Source: an uncultured Selenomonadales bacterium
GTDB taxonomy: Bacteria; Bacillota; Negativicutes; Selenomonadales; Selenomonadaceae
Assembly (NCBI GenBank): GCA_937877545.1
Contig: CALFJE010000063.1
Location: 13,209-77,208 of the forward strand
Direction: 5' to 3'
DNA: 64,000 bases
The position numbers were made by a program, and so were the translations under genes. Below are positions 41,923-51,193 of this stretch, one piece after another (positions within the stretch are counted from its first letter, which is position 1; every line of letters begins with the position of its first letter). The notes beneath the pieces are model-generated. The model was not told the origin of the DNA, ran no database searches, and saw only the letters and a program-made list of their open reading frames with translations.

Positions 41923-43321
41923 TGCGTCGAGGTTTGGCGAAGTGATTCAGTACGTCGTCGATAAATTTGCGCCCCGCCTCCTCGGAGATAATCGCCTGTG
42001 TTTCGTTGGCGGCAATTTCCTTGCGCAAGCCCTCAAGTCGTGAATCGAGCTGCCCCGCCCTGAGCGATTCGAGCGCGATTCTGTCCGCCTGCACGATTAG
42101 CCTGAGCTGTTCGAGTTGTGGCTTGCACTCCGCCAGATATTTTTGCGGCAAGCGTCTCAACAACACGTCGGCGGCGCGTTCGGTTTCGTAGAGTTGCCTT
42201 TCGAGCGGCGCAAAGTTATGTTCGTTGAGCGCGAGGAAAGCCGCCGTCGCGAATTCGGGAGCGTCGGGTTCGCCGACTTTAGCCCACGAATTTTCCATGT
42301 GCCGCGAGTGCTCGGCGAAAATCCTCATCTGCGGCGCGAGCGAGCCGAATTGCTCCTGCAAAGCCTTATCCCAAGCCTGCGCGGAGTCGTAAATGGCGGG
42401 GTTGTTGGCGTAGACCGCGCCCGTCGCCAAAGCGATTTTCGACAGCTGAACTTGCCCCATAGGGTTGAAGAAAATCGCGGTCATTTTGGCGGAGGGGAGC
42501 TTTTCAATCGCGCCGAGAGCCAGCTTGACGTTGCGATTGCCGTCGGGCGTCAGCGGATAGTCGTTGACGGGATAATTCCACCAAATGCCGACCTCGCGCC
42601 CGAAAATCCGATTGACCTCTGCAAGCTCCGAATCGGTAATGCCGTCGCAAACCACGCCGCGCCCCGTGTACAGGACGACGATTCGCGGATCGAGCGTCGC
42701 CGCCAAATCGCGGGTATACGCCTTGAGCTTGCCGCCCTTAATCATGTCGAGATAAAAATACTCCGTCGGCACGGTGATAAGCGGCGCAACGTCCTTGTAG
42801 CGTTCGCGCAGATTTTTTTGCACGCGATTGAGGAATTCGGCTTGAGCCTTGCCGCTTTCGTGATGATTGCCCTTGGCGTCCTTCAGGTCGTCGAAGAAAA
42901 TAGCGAAGTCGCGCACGCCGATTTGATACATGGCGTCGAGCTTGCGAATCATGAGCCGAAAATCCTCGTCGCCCGCCGCGCCCTTGTATTTGAGGTCGAG
43001 ACCGGGGCTTACGGCGAAGATGAAGCGGACTTTATTTTTTTGGGCGACGGCAACCAACTGCTCCAACTCCGCGAGCTTATCGGGCGGATAGGGCTTGCGC
43101 CACTGTTCGCGGTGATACGGGTCGTCTTTGGGCGCGTAGACGTAGGAATTGAGATTGTTGCGGCGGCAGAAGTCGATAATATCTGCGCGGTCGTCGAAAG
43201 TCCAAGGCGTGCCGTAAAAGCCCTCGATAACTCCGCGCAGGGGGATTGGTATCGCCTCCGCCGAGCCGACGCTTGACATCAGCACGAGTGCCGCGATTAT
43301 CAGCAGGTTTAAAGTTTTCAT
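41918..43321 (-). CDS. Secreted GH84 beta-N-acetylglucosaminidase (O-GlcNAcase-like)
   Basis: The 467-residue product starts at ATG 43321 and has a signal peptide (LLIIAALVLMSSVGSAEA). The catalytic barrel begins at once with RGVIEGFYGTPWTFDDR, then NSYVYAPKDDPYHREQWR. The paired catalytic aspartates are in FAIFFDDLKDAKGNHH near residue 150, and WWNYPVNDYPLTPDG lies near 260, all diagnostic of GH84. It uses substrate-assisted hydrolysis of beta-GlcNAc. Gut bacteria use such enzymes on mucin or glycoproteins; the short form lacks carbohydrate-binding modules. It overlaps the upstream gene by 4 bp. Confidence 0.92.
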   Translation of the reverse strand: MKTLNLLIIAALVLMSSVGSAEAIPIPLRGVIEGFYGTPWTFDDRADIIDFCRRNNLNSYVYAPKDDPYHREQWRKPYPPDKLAELEQLVAVAQKNKVRFIFAVSPGLDLKYKGAAGDEDFRLMIRKLDAMYQIGVRDFAIFFDDLKDAKGNHHESGKAQAEFLNRVQKNLRERYKDVAPLITVPTEYFYLDMIKGGKLKAYTRDLAATLDPRIVVLYTGRGVVCDGITDSELAEVNRIFGREVGIWWNYPVNDYPLTPDGNRNVKLALGAIEKLPSAKMTAIFFNPMGQVQLSKIALATGAVYANNPAIYDSAQAWDKALQEQFGSLAPQMRIFAEHSRHMENSWAKVGEPDAPEFATAAFLALNEHNFAPLERQLYETERAADVLLRRLPQKYLAECKPQLEQLRLIVQADRIALESLRAGQLDSRLEGLRKEIAANETQAIISEEAGRKFIDDVLNHFAKPRRK

Positions 43322-43974
43322 TGTTGACGCTCCTGATATTGACGGAAATTTTTCAGAATGCAAATCGGACGTTTCTGCGAGGCGTTGCCGAACGGGTTAT
43401 CAATCAGCAAATCGGACGCCATTTGAGCGTTCATGCCCGGCGTAGCTCCGACAATCCGCGAGCGTTTCAAATCATTTACGTCTGCAATCATCGCGCCGAA
43501 ACAATTAAGCCGCGCCTTGAGGTCGGCGACAACCTTATCGGGATTCTCCGGACCGTAGACGACGCACTTATCGAAAGGCGGCATGGTGCCGGTTACGTCG
43601 TCAATCAGAGCCGCCTGACGCCCGCCCCATTTATAGAACAAGCCGCGCATACCGACGACCTTGCCGACAAAGCCCGCCAGTAACGCGAACGCGACGCGCC
43701 ACTCGCCCTCCTTTTCCATGAGGGCTTGCATACCGTGCGGCGTGGCAAGGCTGCCGTAATCGGGGATAAAGCGGCAACACAACTTTGCGAGGCAACTGAT
43801 ATGCATTTCGTCGGGGCGAATGATGTTGCCCTGCGTAATCGCAACGACGCTCTCGGCGACCGTAACCACGTCGTCCGCGCCGATTATGTTGCGGGTGTAC
43901 TTTTCTATCACGTCGACAATATCATCTTTGGGCGTCAAAATCCGCGTCGTTATCGGGACAATCTCCACAACCAT
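43318..43974 (-). CDS. Coenzyme F420 gamma-glutamyl-ligase-domain protein
   Basis: I chose ATG 43974, eight bases after AAGGAG; a GTG three codons earlier is too close to that site. The 218-residue product resembles the F420-0:glutamate ligase (CofE) domain: VPITTRILTPKDDIVDVI at the start, VAESVVAITQGNII near 45, and SRIVGATPGMN with DLLIDNPFGNASQKRPI near the end. Stand-alone copies occur in Firmicutes that lack the other F420 genes, so the true substrate is unknown. It sits between a membrane-anchored protein and GH84, in one operon. Confidence 0.75.
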   Translation of the reverse strand: MVVEIVPITTRILTPKDDIVDVIEKYTRNIIGADDVVTVAESVVAITQGNIIRPDEMHISCLAKLCCRFIPDYGSLATPHGMQALMEKEGEWRVAFALLAGFVGKVVGMRGLFYKWGGRQAALIDDVTGTMPPFDKCVVYGPENPDKVVADLKARLNCFGAMIADVNDLKRSRIVGATPGMNAQMASDLLIDNPFGNASQKRPICILKNFRQYQERQQ

Positions 43975-43979
43975 AACCG

Positions 43980-44519
43980 TCACTCCTTAGCCAACTGAAC
44001 GCCGACGAGTTTGGCAAGCTCCTCGGCGGTTAAAATCACGCGTGCTATCGACCAACGCATTGGCGACCGTCCGACCTCGCGGTAGAGGAATTCGACGGGG
44101 AAATCTACCATGTGCGCCGCCGCCTCTTCCAACGAGAGACCTTTACGCGCCGTCAAGGTGACTTTCGCCACGAGGTTGACGCTCTGCTGATGTTCCAAGA
44201 CCAACGCCTCAAAATAATCGTCTTCGCGAGGGACGCCCTCCTTTTCCGCCTTGCCGCGCACGTTAAAGCCGTCGTACTGTTCAAACGGCAACAGCGGATG
44301 GCAAATCGCGTCCACTATCATTGCCGACTGCGTGCCCTCGTTGCGGAATTCTATCGTCGTTGAGAGCGTCACGGATTTATCGTCGCGAGCCTCCACCTTA
44401 AACGGCGTGCGGGCGTTGAGCTTCGGGACGACCTTTTCCTGCCGCCCGCGCAGATAAAGCCACAAAACCAACACGACCGCTAAGCCCGCGACCAATAATC
44501 CTTCCAATATTGTTACCAA
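43980..44519 (-). CDS. Membrane-anchored protein of unknown function
   Basis: The 179-residue product starts at TTG 44519 with GAGGAG ten bases upstream. One N-terminal helix (LLVAGLAVVLVLWLYLRG) is followed by a beta-rich soluble domain with STTIEFRNEGTQSAMIVDA and NLVAKVTLTARKGL, resembling an immunoglobulin-like or DUF-type periplasmic fold. There is no catalytic motif. It is the first gene of the operon with the F420-ligase-like protein and GH84. Function not recognised. Confidence 0.6.
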   Translation of the reverse strand: MVTILEGLLVAGLAVVLVLWLYLRGRQEKVVPKLNARTPFKVEARDDKSVTLSTTIEFRNEGTQSAMIVDAICHPLLPFEQYDGFNVRGKAEKEGVPREDDYFEALVLEHQQSVNLVAKVTLTARKGLSLEEAAAHMVDFPVEFLYREVGRSPMRWSIARVILTAEELAKLVGVQLAKE

Positions 44520-44595
44520 ATTTTTTCAACTCCTCAATGTTGATTCAATCGCAGAATTGTACACGAAAACCTTTGGCAAGTCAAAAGCTTTCGGC

Positions 44596-44624
44596 TTGAC
44601 GCCGCGCAGGTTTGCGCATAAAAT
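44596..44624 (+). promoter_or_regulatory. Promoter for the acetyltransferase-dapA operon
   Basis: TTGACG and TAAAAT are separated by 17 bp; ATG 44653 follows with AAAGGAG between. Confidence 0.6.
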
Positions 44625-44652
44625 AATTTTTACTATGGAAAGGAGCCTCGTC

Positions 44653-45219
44653 ATGACAGAACTTGAAAAACTCCGCGCAGGTTTGGAATTCGACTTCACC
44701 GACCCCGAAGTCGACGCGCTAAAGCTTAACGCCGTGAAACTCTGCCAAAAGCTCAACGCGACCGACGTTACCGACTACGCGACGCGTGAAAAGATTATCC
44801 GCGAGCTTTTCGGCAGCGCGGGCGTCAATCCCGTCGTGTTGCCCGTCTTCAACTGCGACAACGGCAAGAATATTCACGTCGGCGATAATTTCCTTGCCAA
44901 CTACAACGTGACGATTCTCGACATCGTGGACGTTACGATTGGCAACCACGTCATGATTGCGCCGCACACGCTGATAACCACAATCGGACACCCGCTCAGC
45001 CCCGCCAAACGCCGTCGGAATATCGGCGTGACTGCGCCCGTTAAAATCGGCGACGACGTGTGGATTGGCTCGAATGTAACGATTTTGCCCGGCGTGACGA
45101 TTGGCAACAACGTCGTGATTGCGGCGGGCGCGGTCGTTACTCGTGACGTGCCCGATAACTCGTTGTTCGGCGGCGTTCCTGCTCGGCTGATTAAAACTCT
45201 CGAAAACGACGCGGAGTAA
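44653..45219 (+). CDS. Hexapeptide-repeat sugar O-acetyltransferase (Maa/LacA type)
   Basis: The 188-residue product starts at ATG 44653 behind AAAGGAG; an upstream frame crosses the promoter and is rejected. An N-terminal helical Mac domain (residues 1-55) is followed by a left-handed beta helix with NGKNIHVGDNFLANYN near 77, the catalytic-histidine region IGNHVMIAPHTLITTIGHP near 99, and VWIGSNVTILPGVTIGNNVVI near 140, ending FGGVPARLI. It acetylates a sugar hydroxyl using acetyl-CoA. It leads an operon with two membrane acyltransferases. Confidence 0.9.
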   Translation: MTELEKLRAGLEFDFTDPEVDALKLNAVKLCQKLNATDVTDYATREKIIRELFGSAGVNPVVLPVFNCDNGKNIHVGDNFLANYNVTILDIVDVTIGNHVMIAPHTLITTIGHPLSPAKRRRNIGVTAPVKIGDDVWIGSNVTILPGVTIGNNVVIAAGAVVTRDVPDNSLFGGVPARLIKTLENDAE

Positions 45220-45223
45220 CAAA

Positions 45224-46243
45224 TTGGCTAAACGAATCAAATGGATAGACTTTGCACGCGGGCTGGCGTTGGTGTTGATAATGTTTTCGCACGCCTCCGC
45301 CTCGGAAATGAACGCGTGGCTCAGTTTCTGCGCGTTGCCGGCATTCTTCATAATATCGGGCTTCCTGCTCAACCTCGACAAGTGGGGCAAATCGGGGGCA
45401 TTTTTCCCGTTCGTCGCCAAGCTCGCGAAAAGATTGCTCATGCCGTTTTACGTGGCGGAGTTTTTATTTTACCCGCTGTGGCTGATTGTGACCTCGTTGC
45501 CGTTGCCGATTTACCCCGTCTTGAATCCGACGCTCTCGGCGGGCGATGCCTTTTGCGGAATTTTCCTCGGCGTCGGCTCAAATCTTCCCTTACCGCCGCT
45601 GTGGTTCTTGCCGTGTCTTTTCGCGGCGGAAGTGATTTTCCTGGCTCTGTACAAAATCCTCGGCGAACGTCGTAAAATATTCTTCGCGGCGATAATCCTC
45701 TGCTCGATGCTCGGTATCGCTTTAAGTGAACACGGCGCACTTCCGTTGAACTTGGATCTCGCGCTCGCCTCGCAAATGTTTCTGCTTGCCGGCAACCTGA
45801 TTGCCCGCCGTAACCTTGTCGACAGGCTGAACATTTTCGCCTTTATCATTTTGGTCGACGCGATTGCCTTGGCTGTAAGCCTCAATGACCCAATCGATAT
45901 GAACCGGCGGCTGTTCGGGCAATACGTAATTCCGGCTTTCCTCGCGTGCCTCGCCGAAACATTGCTCCTCTTTAAGTTTTCGCAACTCGTGACGACGGCG
46001 GGCGGGCTCCTTGCCAAGCCGATAATTTTTTGCGGCAAACAGAGCCTGTTCGTCTTGACGGTACACGTCCCGATTATCGTCTTCCTTTACCAAATGATTC
46101 ATCTGTTGACGGGGCTGCTTTGGACGGAAATAATCAAGCTCCCCGAAATATTTGTGCCGACCGTTTTGTTTACGCTGTCGCTGTCGCTGTGGTTGGCTAA
46201 ACGTTTTGGCAAGCAACCCGTGTTCAAATATTTTTGCGTCTGA
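45224..46243 (+). CDS. Acyltransferase-3 family membrane protein, 1
   Basis: The 339-residue product starts at TTG 45224 (GCGGAG nine bases upstream). It has about ten membrane helices, with the family opening IKWIDFARGLALVLIMFSHA (the catalytic-site histidine is the one in FSH), LPAFFIISGFL near residue 38 and LWFLPCLFAAEVIF near 128. Family members O-acetylate surface polysaccharides, LPS or peptidoglycan. It is clustered with a second paralogue and a soluble hexapeptide transferase. Confidence 0.9.
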   Translation: MAKRIKWIDFARGLALVLIMFSHASASEMNAWLSFCALPAFFIISGFLLNLDKWGKSGAFFPFVAKLAKRLLMPFYVAEFLFYPLWLIVTSLPLPIYPVLNPTLSAGDAFCGIFLGVGSNLPLPPLWFLPCLFAAEVIFLALYKILGERRKIFFAAIILCSMLGIALSEHGALPLNLDLALASQMFLLAGNLIARRNLVDRLNIFAFIILVDAIALAVSLNDPIDMNRRLFGQYVIPAFLACLAETLLLFKFSQLVTTAGGLLAKPIIFCGKQSLFVLTVHVPIIVFLYQMIHLLTGLLWTEIIKLPEIFVPTVLFTLSLSLWLAKRFGKQPVFKYFCV

Positions 46244-46257
46244 TTTGGAGGTTCACG

Positions 46258-47334
46258 GTGGCTCACAGAAAAAAAATCGCGTGGCTGGATACGATTCGCG
46301 TTTTCGCTTCGTTCGCCATAATAGCGGCGCATTATCTGATGTGCGGCGGCTTCGACGTGTATCCTTGGACGCGCAAAATTTGTTACGACGCGGCGTCGCT
46401 TGGTGTGTTTCTTTTCTTCGCGATAAGCGGTTGGTTGATTCACGGCTCCATTGCACGCGCTCCGAGCCTGTGGCATTTCTATCGTCGCCGTTTGATTAGA
46501 ATCGTCGTGCCGTTCGTGGTTGCCTGGCTTTTCTTGGCGGCAATATTCCTGTTGCTCGGCTTATTCGATTCGGACATCGCGGAGCTTTCGCCGTTTCGGA
46601 GCGGAGCGACCTTGCTGACTTATTTCATGTCAATCTTCCCGCTGGACATAAATTTGTTGATATGGTTCAAAGTGCCGATAATCGACTTCACGGGCGAATG
46701 GTTCATGCGCGTGATTTTGCTGATGTATTTAATCGCGCCGCTTTTGGACAGGTGGGCAACACGCTTTCCGCTCCGCACGTTGGCAATTTCAATCGCGGTA
46801 TCGCTTATCGTGTTCGAGGCAACGCAACCGCTTTACGACGCACACAGAATCGCTTACAACTGGTGGCTGTTCATTGTGCGCATCCCCGAATTTCTGTTCG
46901 GCATGACGTTGGCGATTCACAAGGAGCGCGTCTTGCAAATGCGCCGCCCGCTTGAGCTCCTGTCGGCTGTGATACTGGGCGCGTACGTGCTTTACTTCGT
47001 GAATTTCGGTTCGCAAGAAATATTTTTTGCGTGTCACCCGTTGGCGTTTTTCGTGACCTTCCCGACGATTTTCCTTTGCTTTTCGTTCGCCGAGGGGCTC
47101 AATAACCTTTGCCCGAAACCGCTTGCCGCGTTCAATTCGTTCAGCGGCGTATCCTATATGGCAATGTTGCTTCAGCATCAAATAATTTATCTGTTCGAGC
47201 GTAAGTTTGACCTTGCGCAATTCTCCGAGCTTGGCGTGATTTTGGGCTTGATTGCGGTAACGTGGCTGACGGTTTGGCTGAGCCGGCGCGTCAATAAATT
47301 TTCCGACCCCATAGAGCGGGCGATAGCTAATTAA
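46258..47334 (+). CDS. Acyltransferase-3 family membrane protein, 2
   Basis: I chose GTG 46258, eight bases after GGAGG; an upstream ATG at 46234 lies before that site. The 358-residue product has KIAWLDTIRVFASFAIIAAH (catalytic histidine at the end of the first helix), GVFLFFAISGWLIHGS near 46, and the R-rich cytosolic loop FYRRRLIRIVVPF near 76. It has about ten helices. It is only distantly similar to the preceding protein, so the two probably modify different positions. Confidence 0.9.
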   Translation: MAHRKKIAWLDTIRVFASFAIIAAHYLMCGGFDVYPWTRKICYDAASLGVFLFFAISGWLIHGSIARAPSLWHFYRRRLIRIVVPFVVAWLFLAAIFLLLGLFDSDIAELSPFRSGATLLTYFMSIFPLDINLLIWFKVPIIDFTGEWFMRVILLMYLIAPLLDRWATRFPLRTLAISIAVSLIVFEATQPLYDAHRIAYNWWLFIVRIPEFLFGMTLAIHKERVLQMRRPLELLSAVILGAYVLYFVNFGSQEIFFACHPLAFFVTFPTIFLCFSFAEGLNNLCPKPLAAFNSFSGVSYMAMLLQHQIIYLFERKFDLAQFSELGVILGLIAVTWLTVWLSRRVNKFSDPIERAIAN

Positions 47335-47351
47335 AAATTGGGAGTGATTGT

Positions 47352-50276
47352 ATGGATTTGAAAATCGGCGCGGAGCTGAACGGCTTCCGCCTTAAGAGCC
47401 TCTCCGAAGTGGCGGAGATTGGCGCGAAGACTTACGAGTTTGAACACGTCAAGACGGGCGCGAAACTTTTCTGCGCGTCGACCGACGACGACAATAAGGT
47501 TTTCTATATCGGCTTCCGCACGCCGCCCAAAGACGATACCGGCGTGGCGCACATCGTCGAGCATTCGGTACTTTGCGGCTCCAAGAAGTATCCGCTTAAG
47601 GAGCCGTTCGTCGAGTTGGTTAAGGGTTCGCTGAACACTTTCCTTAACGCCATGACCTATCCCGACAAAACCGTTTACCCCGTGGCAAGCCGCAACGCCA
47701 AAGACTTCCGCAACTTGCAGGACGTGTACCTTGACGCCGTGTTTAATCCGCGTATGCTCACCACGCCCGAAATCCTCATGCAGGAGGGCTGGCACTACGA
47801 AGTTGAAAATGCCGACGCGCCCTTGCAATACAGCGGCGTCGTTTACAACGAGATGAAGGGCGCATTGTCTTCGCCTGACGACATTTTAGGCGATAAGCTG
47901 TTGCGTGCTACGTTCCCACAGAATTGCTACGGCTACCAATCGGGCGGCGACCCCGAAGCCATTCCGAGCCTCACGCAGGAGAATTTTATCGCCTTCCACC
48001 AAAAATTTTATCACCCGTCGAACAGCTACATTTACCTTTACGGCGACGTGGACATTGCCGAGCAGACTGCGTATCTTGACCGAGAATATCTGAGCAAGTT
48101 CGACAGGATTGAGGTTGATTCGGCGATTGAGTTGCACCCCGCCTTTGCCGAAATGAAACGCGTTGACGAAGTTTATCCGATTGGCGAGGAGGAGTCCGCC
48201 GAGGCTAAGACTTTCCTTGCGCTGAACTTGGTTGTCGGCGACGCTTCCGATACACTTACGAATTTGGGCTTGGGCATTTTGAGCCATGCGCTGTTCAGCA
48301 GCCCCGCCGCGCCCGTCCGCAAGGCTCTGATTGATTCGCGCCTGGGCAAGGACGTTGACGTCGGGCTTGAGGACGATTTGCGCCAACCGACCTTTACGAT
48401 CACGCTGAGCGGCTCCGAGACTGACCGCGTCGATAAATTTTATTCCCTGCTCAACGCCGAACTCCGCAAGCTCGTCGACGGCGGTATCGATAAGACACTC
48501 CTGCAGGCGTCGATTAACCTAATGGAATTTCGTTTGCGCGAGGCTGACTTCGGACTTGCGCCCAAAGGTTTGATTTACGGCTTGCGGCTGTTCAAAACGT
48601 GGCTTTACGGCGGCGACCCCAATGCTTATCTGCGCTACGAAGACGATTTGGCGGCAGTCAAGCGCGGGCTGAACGAGGGTTGGTTTGAGGGATTGGTGCA
48701 AAAATATTTCCTCGACAATCCGCACAAAGTCTTGATGACGCTCGCGCCCGATAAAAACTTCGCCAAGGAGCGCGACGCCGCTCAAGCCGCCAAGCTCGCC
48801 GAAGTCAAAGAGCACCTGTCACCCGCGCAGATTGAGGAGATTATCGCCAAGACCGCCGAGCTTAAACGGCGTCAACAAGCCCCCGATTCGCCCGAAGCCT
48901 TAAAGACGATACCAATCCTCAAGCGCGAAGATTTACGCAAAGAGGCGGAGCGTCTCCCGTTGCAGTTCCGCGACCTCGACGGCACGCGGATTTTCTTCAG
49001 CAACGTCGACACGCACGGAATCATTTATCTGACGTTTTACTTCGACGCGCTGAAAGTTCCGCAAGACAAATTGCCGCTCGCCTGCCTGCTGACCGAACTG
49101 CTCGGCAACATCGACACCAAACGCCACACCTACGAGGAGCTTGCCATACTCACCAATCTGAACGTCGGCGGCTTCGGCGTCAATCTCCGCGCAGATTCGG
49201 AAAAGGGTATGCCCAATTCCTTCGCGCCGCGCTGCAGGATTTACGTCAAGGCTCTCAAGTCCAAGCTCGCCGACATGACCGACATCCTCGCCGAAATTTT
49301 TAACGAAACCGTCTTCACGAACAAGAAACGCCTCCGCGAACTCATCGAACAGGAGCAAATCGGCTTTGAACTTAACCTGCAGAACATGGCTCCGACGATT
49401 ATCTCCGCGCAACTCGCCTCGTATCAGACGCGCACGGGTGCTTACAACGCCGCCGGTTATCTGCCTTATAATAAGTTCCTCAAAGATTTGCTTGCCGACT
49501 TCGACGCCCGCTTTGATGATTTGGTCGACGACTTGTACGACGTGCTGGAGCGGCTTGTCAATCGCAACGGGCTGATTGTCAGCGTGACGGCTCCCGAAGA
49601 TTTGTATAAGGAATTCCGCCCGCACCTGTCGGAGTTGCTTAAGAGTCTCACGGCGGCGGAGTTCAAGCCCGAACATTACTCCTATCCGCGCAAGCCGCGC
49701 AACGAGGGGCTGTATTCTCAAAGCCGCGTGCAATACGTCGGCAAGGGCGCGAACTTCATCGAGTTGGGGCACGAGTACACCGGCGCACTCAGCATTTTGG
49801 AGACGATTCTGCGCTACGAATACTTTTGGACGAAAATCCGCGTGCAGGGCGGAGCCTACGGAGCCTTTGCCAACTTCAATCGTGCGGGCAATTTGTTCTT
49901 CGGCTCGTATCGCGACCCCAACCTCGCCAAGACGCTTGAGACTTTAAACGGCACGGCGGACTTCCTTGCCAATTTCGACGTCAGCGACCGCGAAATGGAC
50001 AAGTACATAATCGGCACGCTCAGCAAGATTGATAAGCCGTTGACGCCCGCGCTCAAGGGGCAAATCGCCGCCGAATTCAGCTTGAACAATATCACCTATG
50101 CCGACCGCCAAAAATCTCGCAACGAAATACTCACGGCGCGGCAGGAGGATATTCGCGCCTTAGCGAAATTGGTTGCCGACTGCATGAATCAAAATTATCT
50201 GTGCGTGTTCGGCAACGAGGAAATCCTCAAGGCGAACGCTCAGCTTTTCGGCGAGGTCAGGAACGCTTTGGAATAA
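47352..50276 (+). CDS. M16C insulinase-family zinc peptidase (PreP/Cym1-like)
   Basis: The 974-residue single-chain protein has the inverted zinc motif HIVEH at residues 67-71, with the downstream glutamate in KEPFVELVKGSLNTFLNAMTYPD near 85-100 and PVASRNAKDF after it. The second, inactive half has the IRVQGGAYGAF segment near 835. The total length and fused halves match M16C enzymes such as presequence peptidase, which degrade unstructured peptides in a closed chamber. It has no signal peptide, so it acts in the cytosol. ATG 47352 follows GGGAGTGATTGT. Confidence 0.92.
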   Translation: MDLKIGAELNGFRLKSLSEVAEIGAKTYEFEHVKTGAKLFCASTDDDNKVFYIGFRTPPKDDTGVAHIVEHSVLCGSKKYPLKEPFVELVKGSLNTFLNAMTYPDKTVYPVASRNAKDFRNLQDVYLDAVFNPRMLTTPEILMQEGWHYEVENADAPLQYSGVVYNEMKGALSSPDDILGDKLLRATFPQNCYGYQSGGDPEAIPSLTQENFIAFHQKFYHPSNSYIYLYGDVDIAEQTAYLDREYLSKFDRIEVDSAIELHPAFAEMKRVDEVYPIGEEESAEAKTFLALNLVVGDASDTLTNLGLGILSHALFSSPAAPVRKALIDSRLGKDVDVGLEDDLRQPTFTITLSGSETDRVDKFYSLLNAELRKLVDGGIDKTLLQASINLMEFRLREADFGLAPKGLIYGLRLFKTWLYGGDPNAYLRYEDDLAAVKRGLNEGWFEGLVQKYFLDNPHKVLMTLAPDKNFAKERDAAQAAKLAEVKEHLSPAQIEEIIAKTAELKRRQQAPDSPEALKTIPILKREDLRKEAERLPLQFRDLDGTRIFFSNVDTHGIIYLTFYFDALKVPQDKLPLACLLTELLGNIDTKRHTYEELAILTNLNVGGFGVNLRADSEKGMPNSFAPRCRIYVKALKSKLADMTDILAEIFNETVFTNKKRLRELIEQEQIGFELNLQNMAPTIISAQLASYQTRTGAYNAAGYLPYNKFLKDLLADFDARFDDLVDDLYDVLERLVNRNGLIVSVTAPEDLYKEFRPHLSELLKSLTAAEFKPEHYSYPRKPRNEGLYSQSRVQYVGKGANFIELGHEYTGALSILETILRYEYFWTKIRVQGGAYGAFANFNRAGNLFFGSYRDPNLAKTLETLNGTADFLANFDVSDREMDKYIIGTLSKIDKPLTPALKGQIAAEFSLNNITYADRQKSRNEILTARQEDIRALAKLVADCMNQNYLCVFGNEEILKANAQLFGEVRNALE

Positions 50277-50295
50277 AATTTTTGGAGGGCTTTAC

Positions 50296-51192
50296 ATGAA
50301 GAAGATACCATTCAAGGGCGCGTGCGTGGCGATAGTAACGCCGTTCGACGCGACGGGCGTAAATTTCGGCGAACTCGGACGCATGATTGACGACCAGATT
50401 AAGAATCACACTGACGCGATTTGCATAACGGGCACGACGGGCGAGGCGGCTACCATGAACGACGCCGAACACAAAGCCGCGATTAAATTCACCGTCGAAC
50501 ACGTGGCGGGGCGCGTTCCCGTCATAGCGGGCACCGGCTCCAACGATACCGCCTACGCCATTGAGCTTTCCCAATATGCGGAAAAAGTCGGCGTCGATGC
50601 CGTGCTCCTCGTCACGCCCTACTACAACAAGTGCACGCAAATCGGTCTTGCCGCGCACTACACCAAAATTGCCGACAGCATTAACACGCCCGTGATTCTC
50701 TACAACGTTCCCGGTCGGACGGGCGTCGACATCAAGCCCGAAACCTACGCCAAACTCAGCAAGCACCCGCGCATTGTCGCCGCCAAGGAGGCTAACGGCG
50801 ATTTGACTTCGATTTTGCGGACGCGCAAGCTCTGCGGTGACGACTTGGCTATCTATTCGGGCAACGACGACCAAACCGTCCCGATTCTGTCTTTGGGCGG
50901 CAGCGGCGTTATCTCCGTCCTTTCCAACGTCGCGCCTTACGATACGCATATGATTTGCCAAAATTATTTCGACGGCAACGTTGCGGAGGCGTCGCGTATG
51001 CAAATCGATTACTGCGACCTTATCGACGCGCTCTTTTGCGAAGTGAATCCCATTCCCGTCAAGGTGGCGATGCGCCTGTTGGGTTGGAATGTCGGCGAAT
51101 TGCGTATGCCGCTTTGCGAACCCGAACCCAAACATTTGGAGCAAATCAAAACCGCGCTTAAAGCTCACGGCTTGCTTAAGGAGGCGATTTGA
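50296..51192 (+). CDS. dapA: 4-hydroxy-tetrahydrodipicolinate synthase
   Basis: DapA condenses pyruvate with aspartate semialdehyde for lysine and meso-diaminopimelate. The 298-residue barrel has VAIVTPF at the start, TGTTGEAATMNDAEH near 43, VTPYYNKCTQIG near 107 with the catalytic tyrosine, and the Schiff-base lysine in VAAKEANGD near 165. ATG 50296 follows TTTGGAGGG. It is not clustered with other lysine genes. Confidence 0.96.
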   Translation: MKKIPFKGACVAIVTPFDATGVNFGELGRMIDDQIKNHTDAICITGTTGEAATMNDAEHKAAIKFTVEHVAGRVPVIAGTGSNDTAYAIELSQYAEKVGVDAVLLVTPYYNKCTQIGLAAHYTKIADSINTPVILYNVPGRTGVDIKPETYAKLSKHPRIVAAKEANGDLTSILRTRKLCGDDLAIYSGNDDQTVPILSLGGSGVISVLSNVAPYDTHMICQNYFDGNVAEASRMQIDYCDLIDALFCEVNPIPVKVAMRLLGWNVGELRMPLCEPEPKHLEQIKTALKAHGLLKEAI

Positions 51193-51193
51193 A

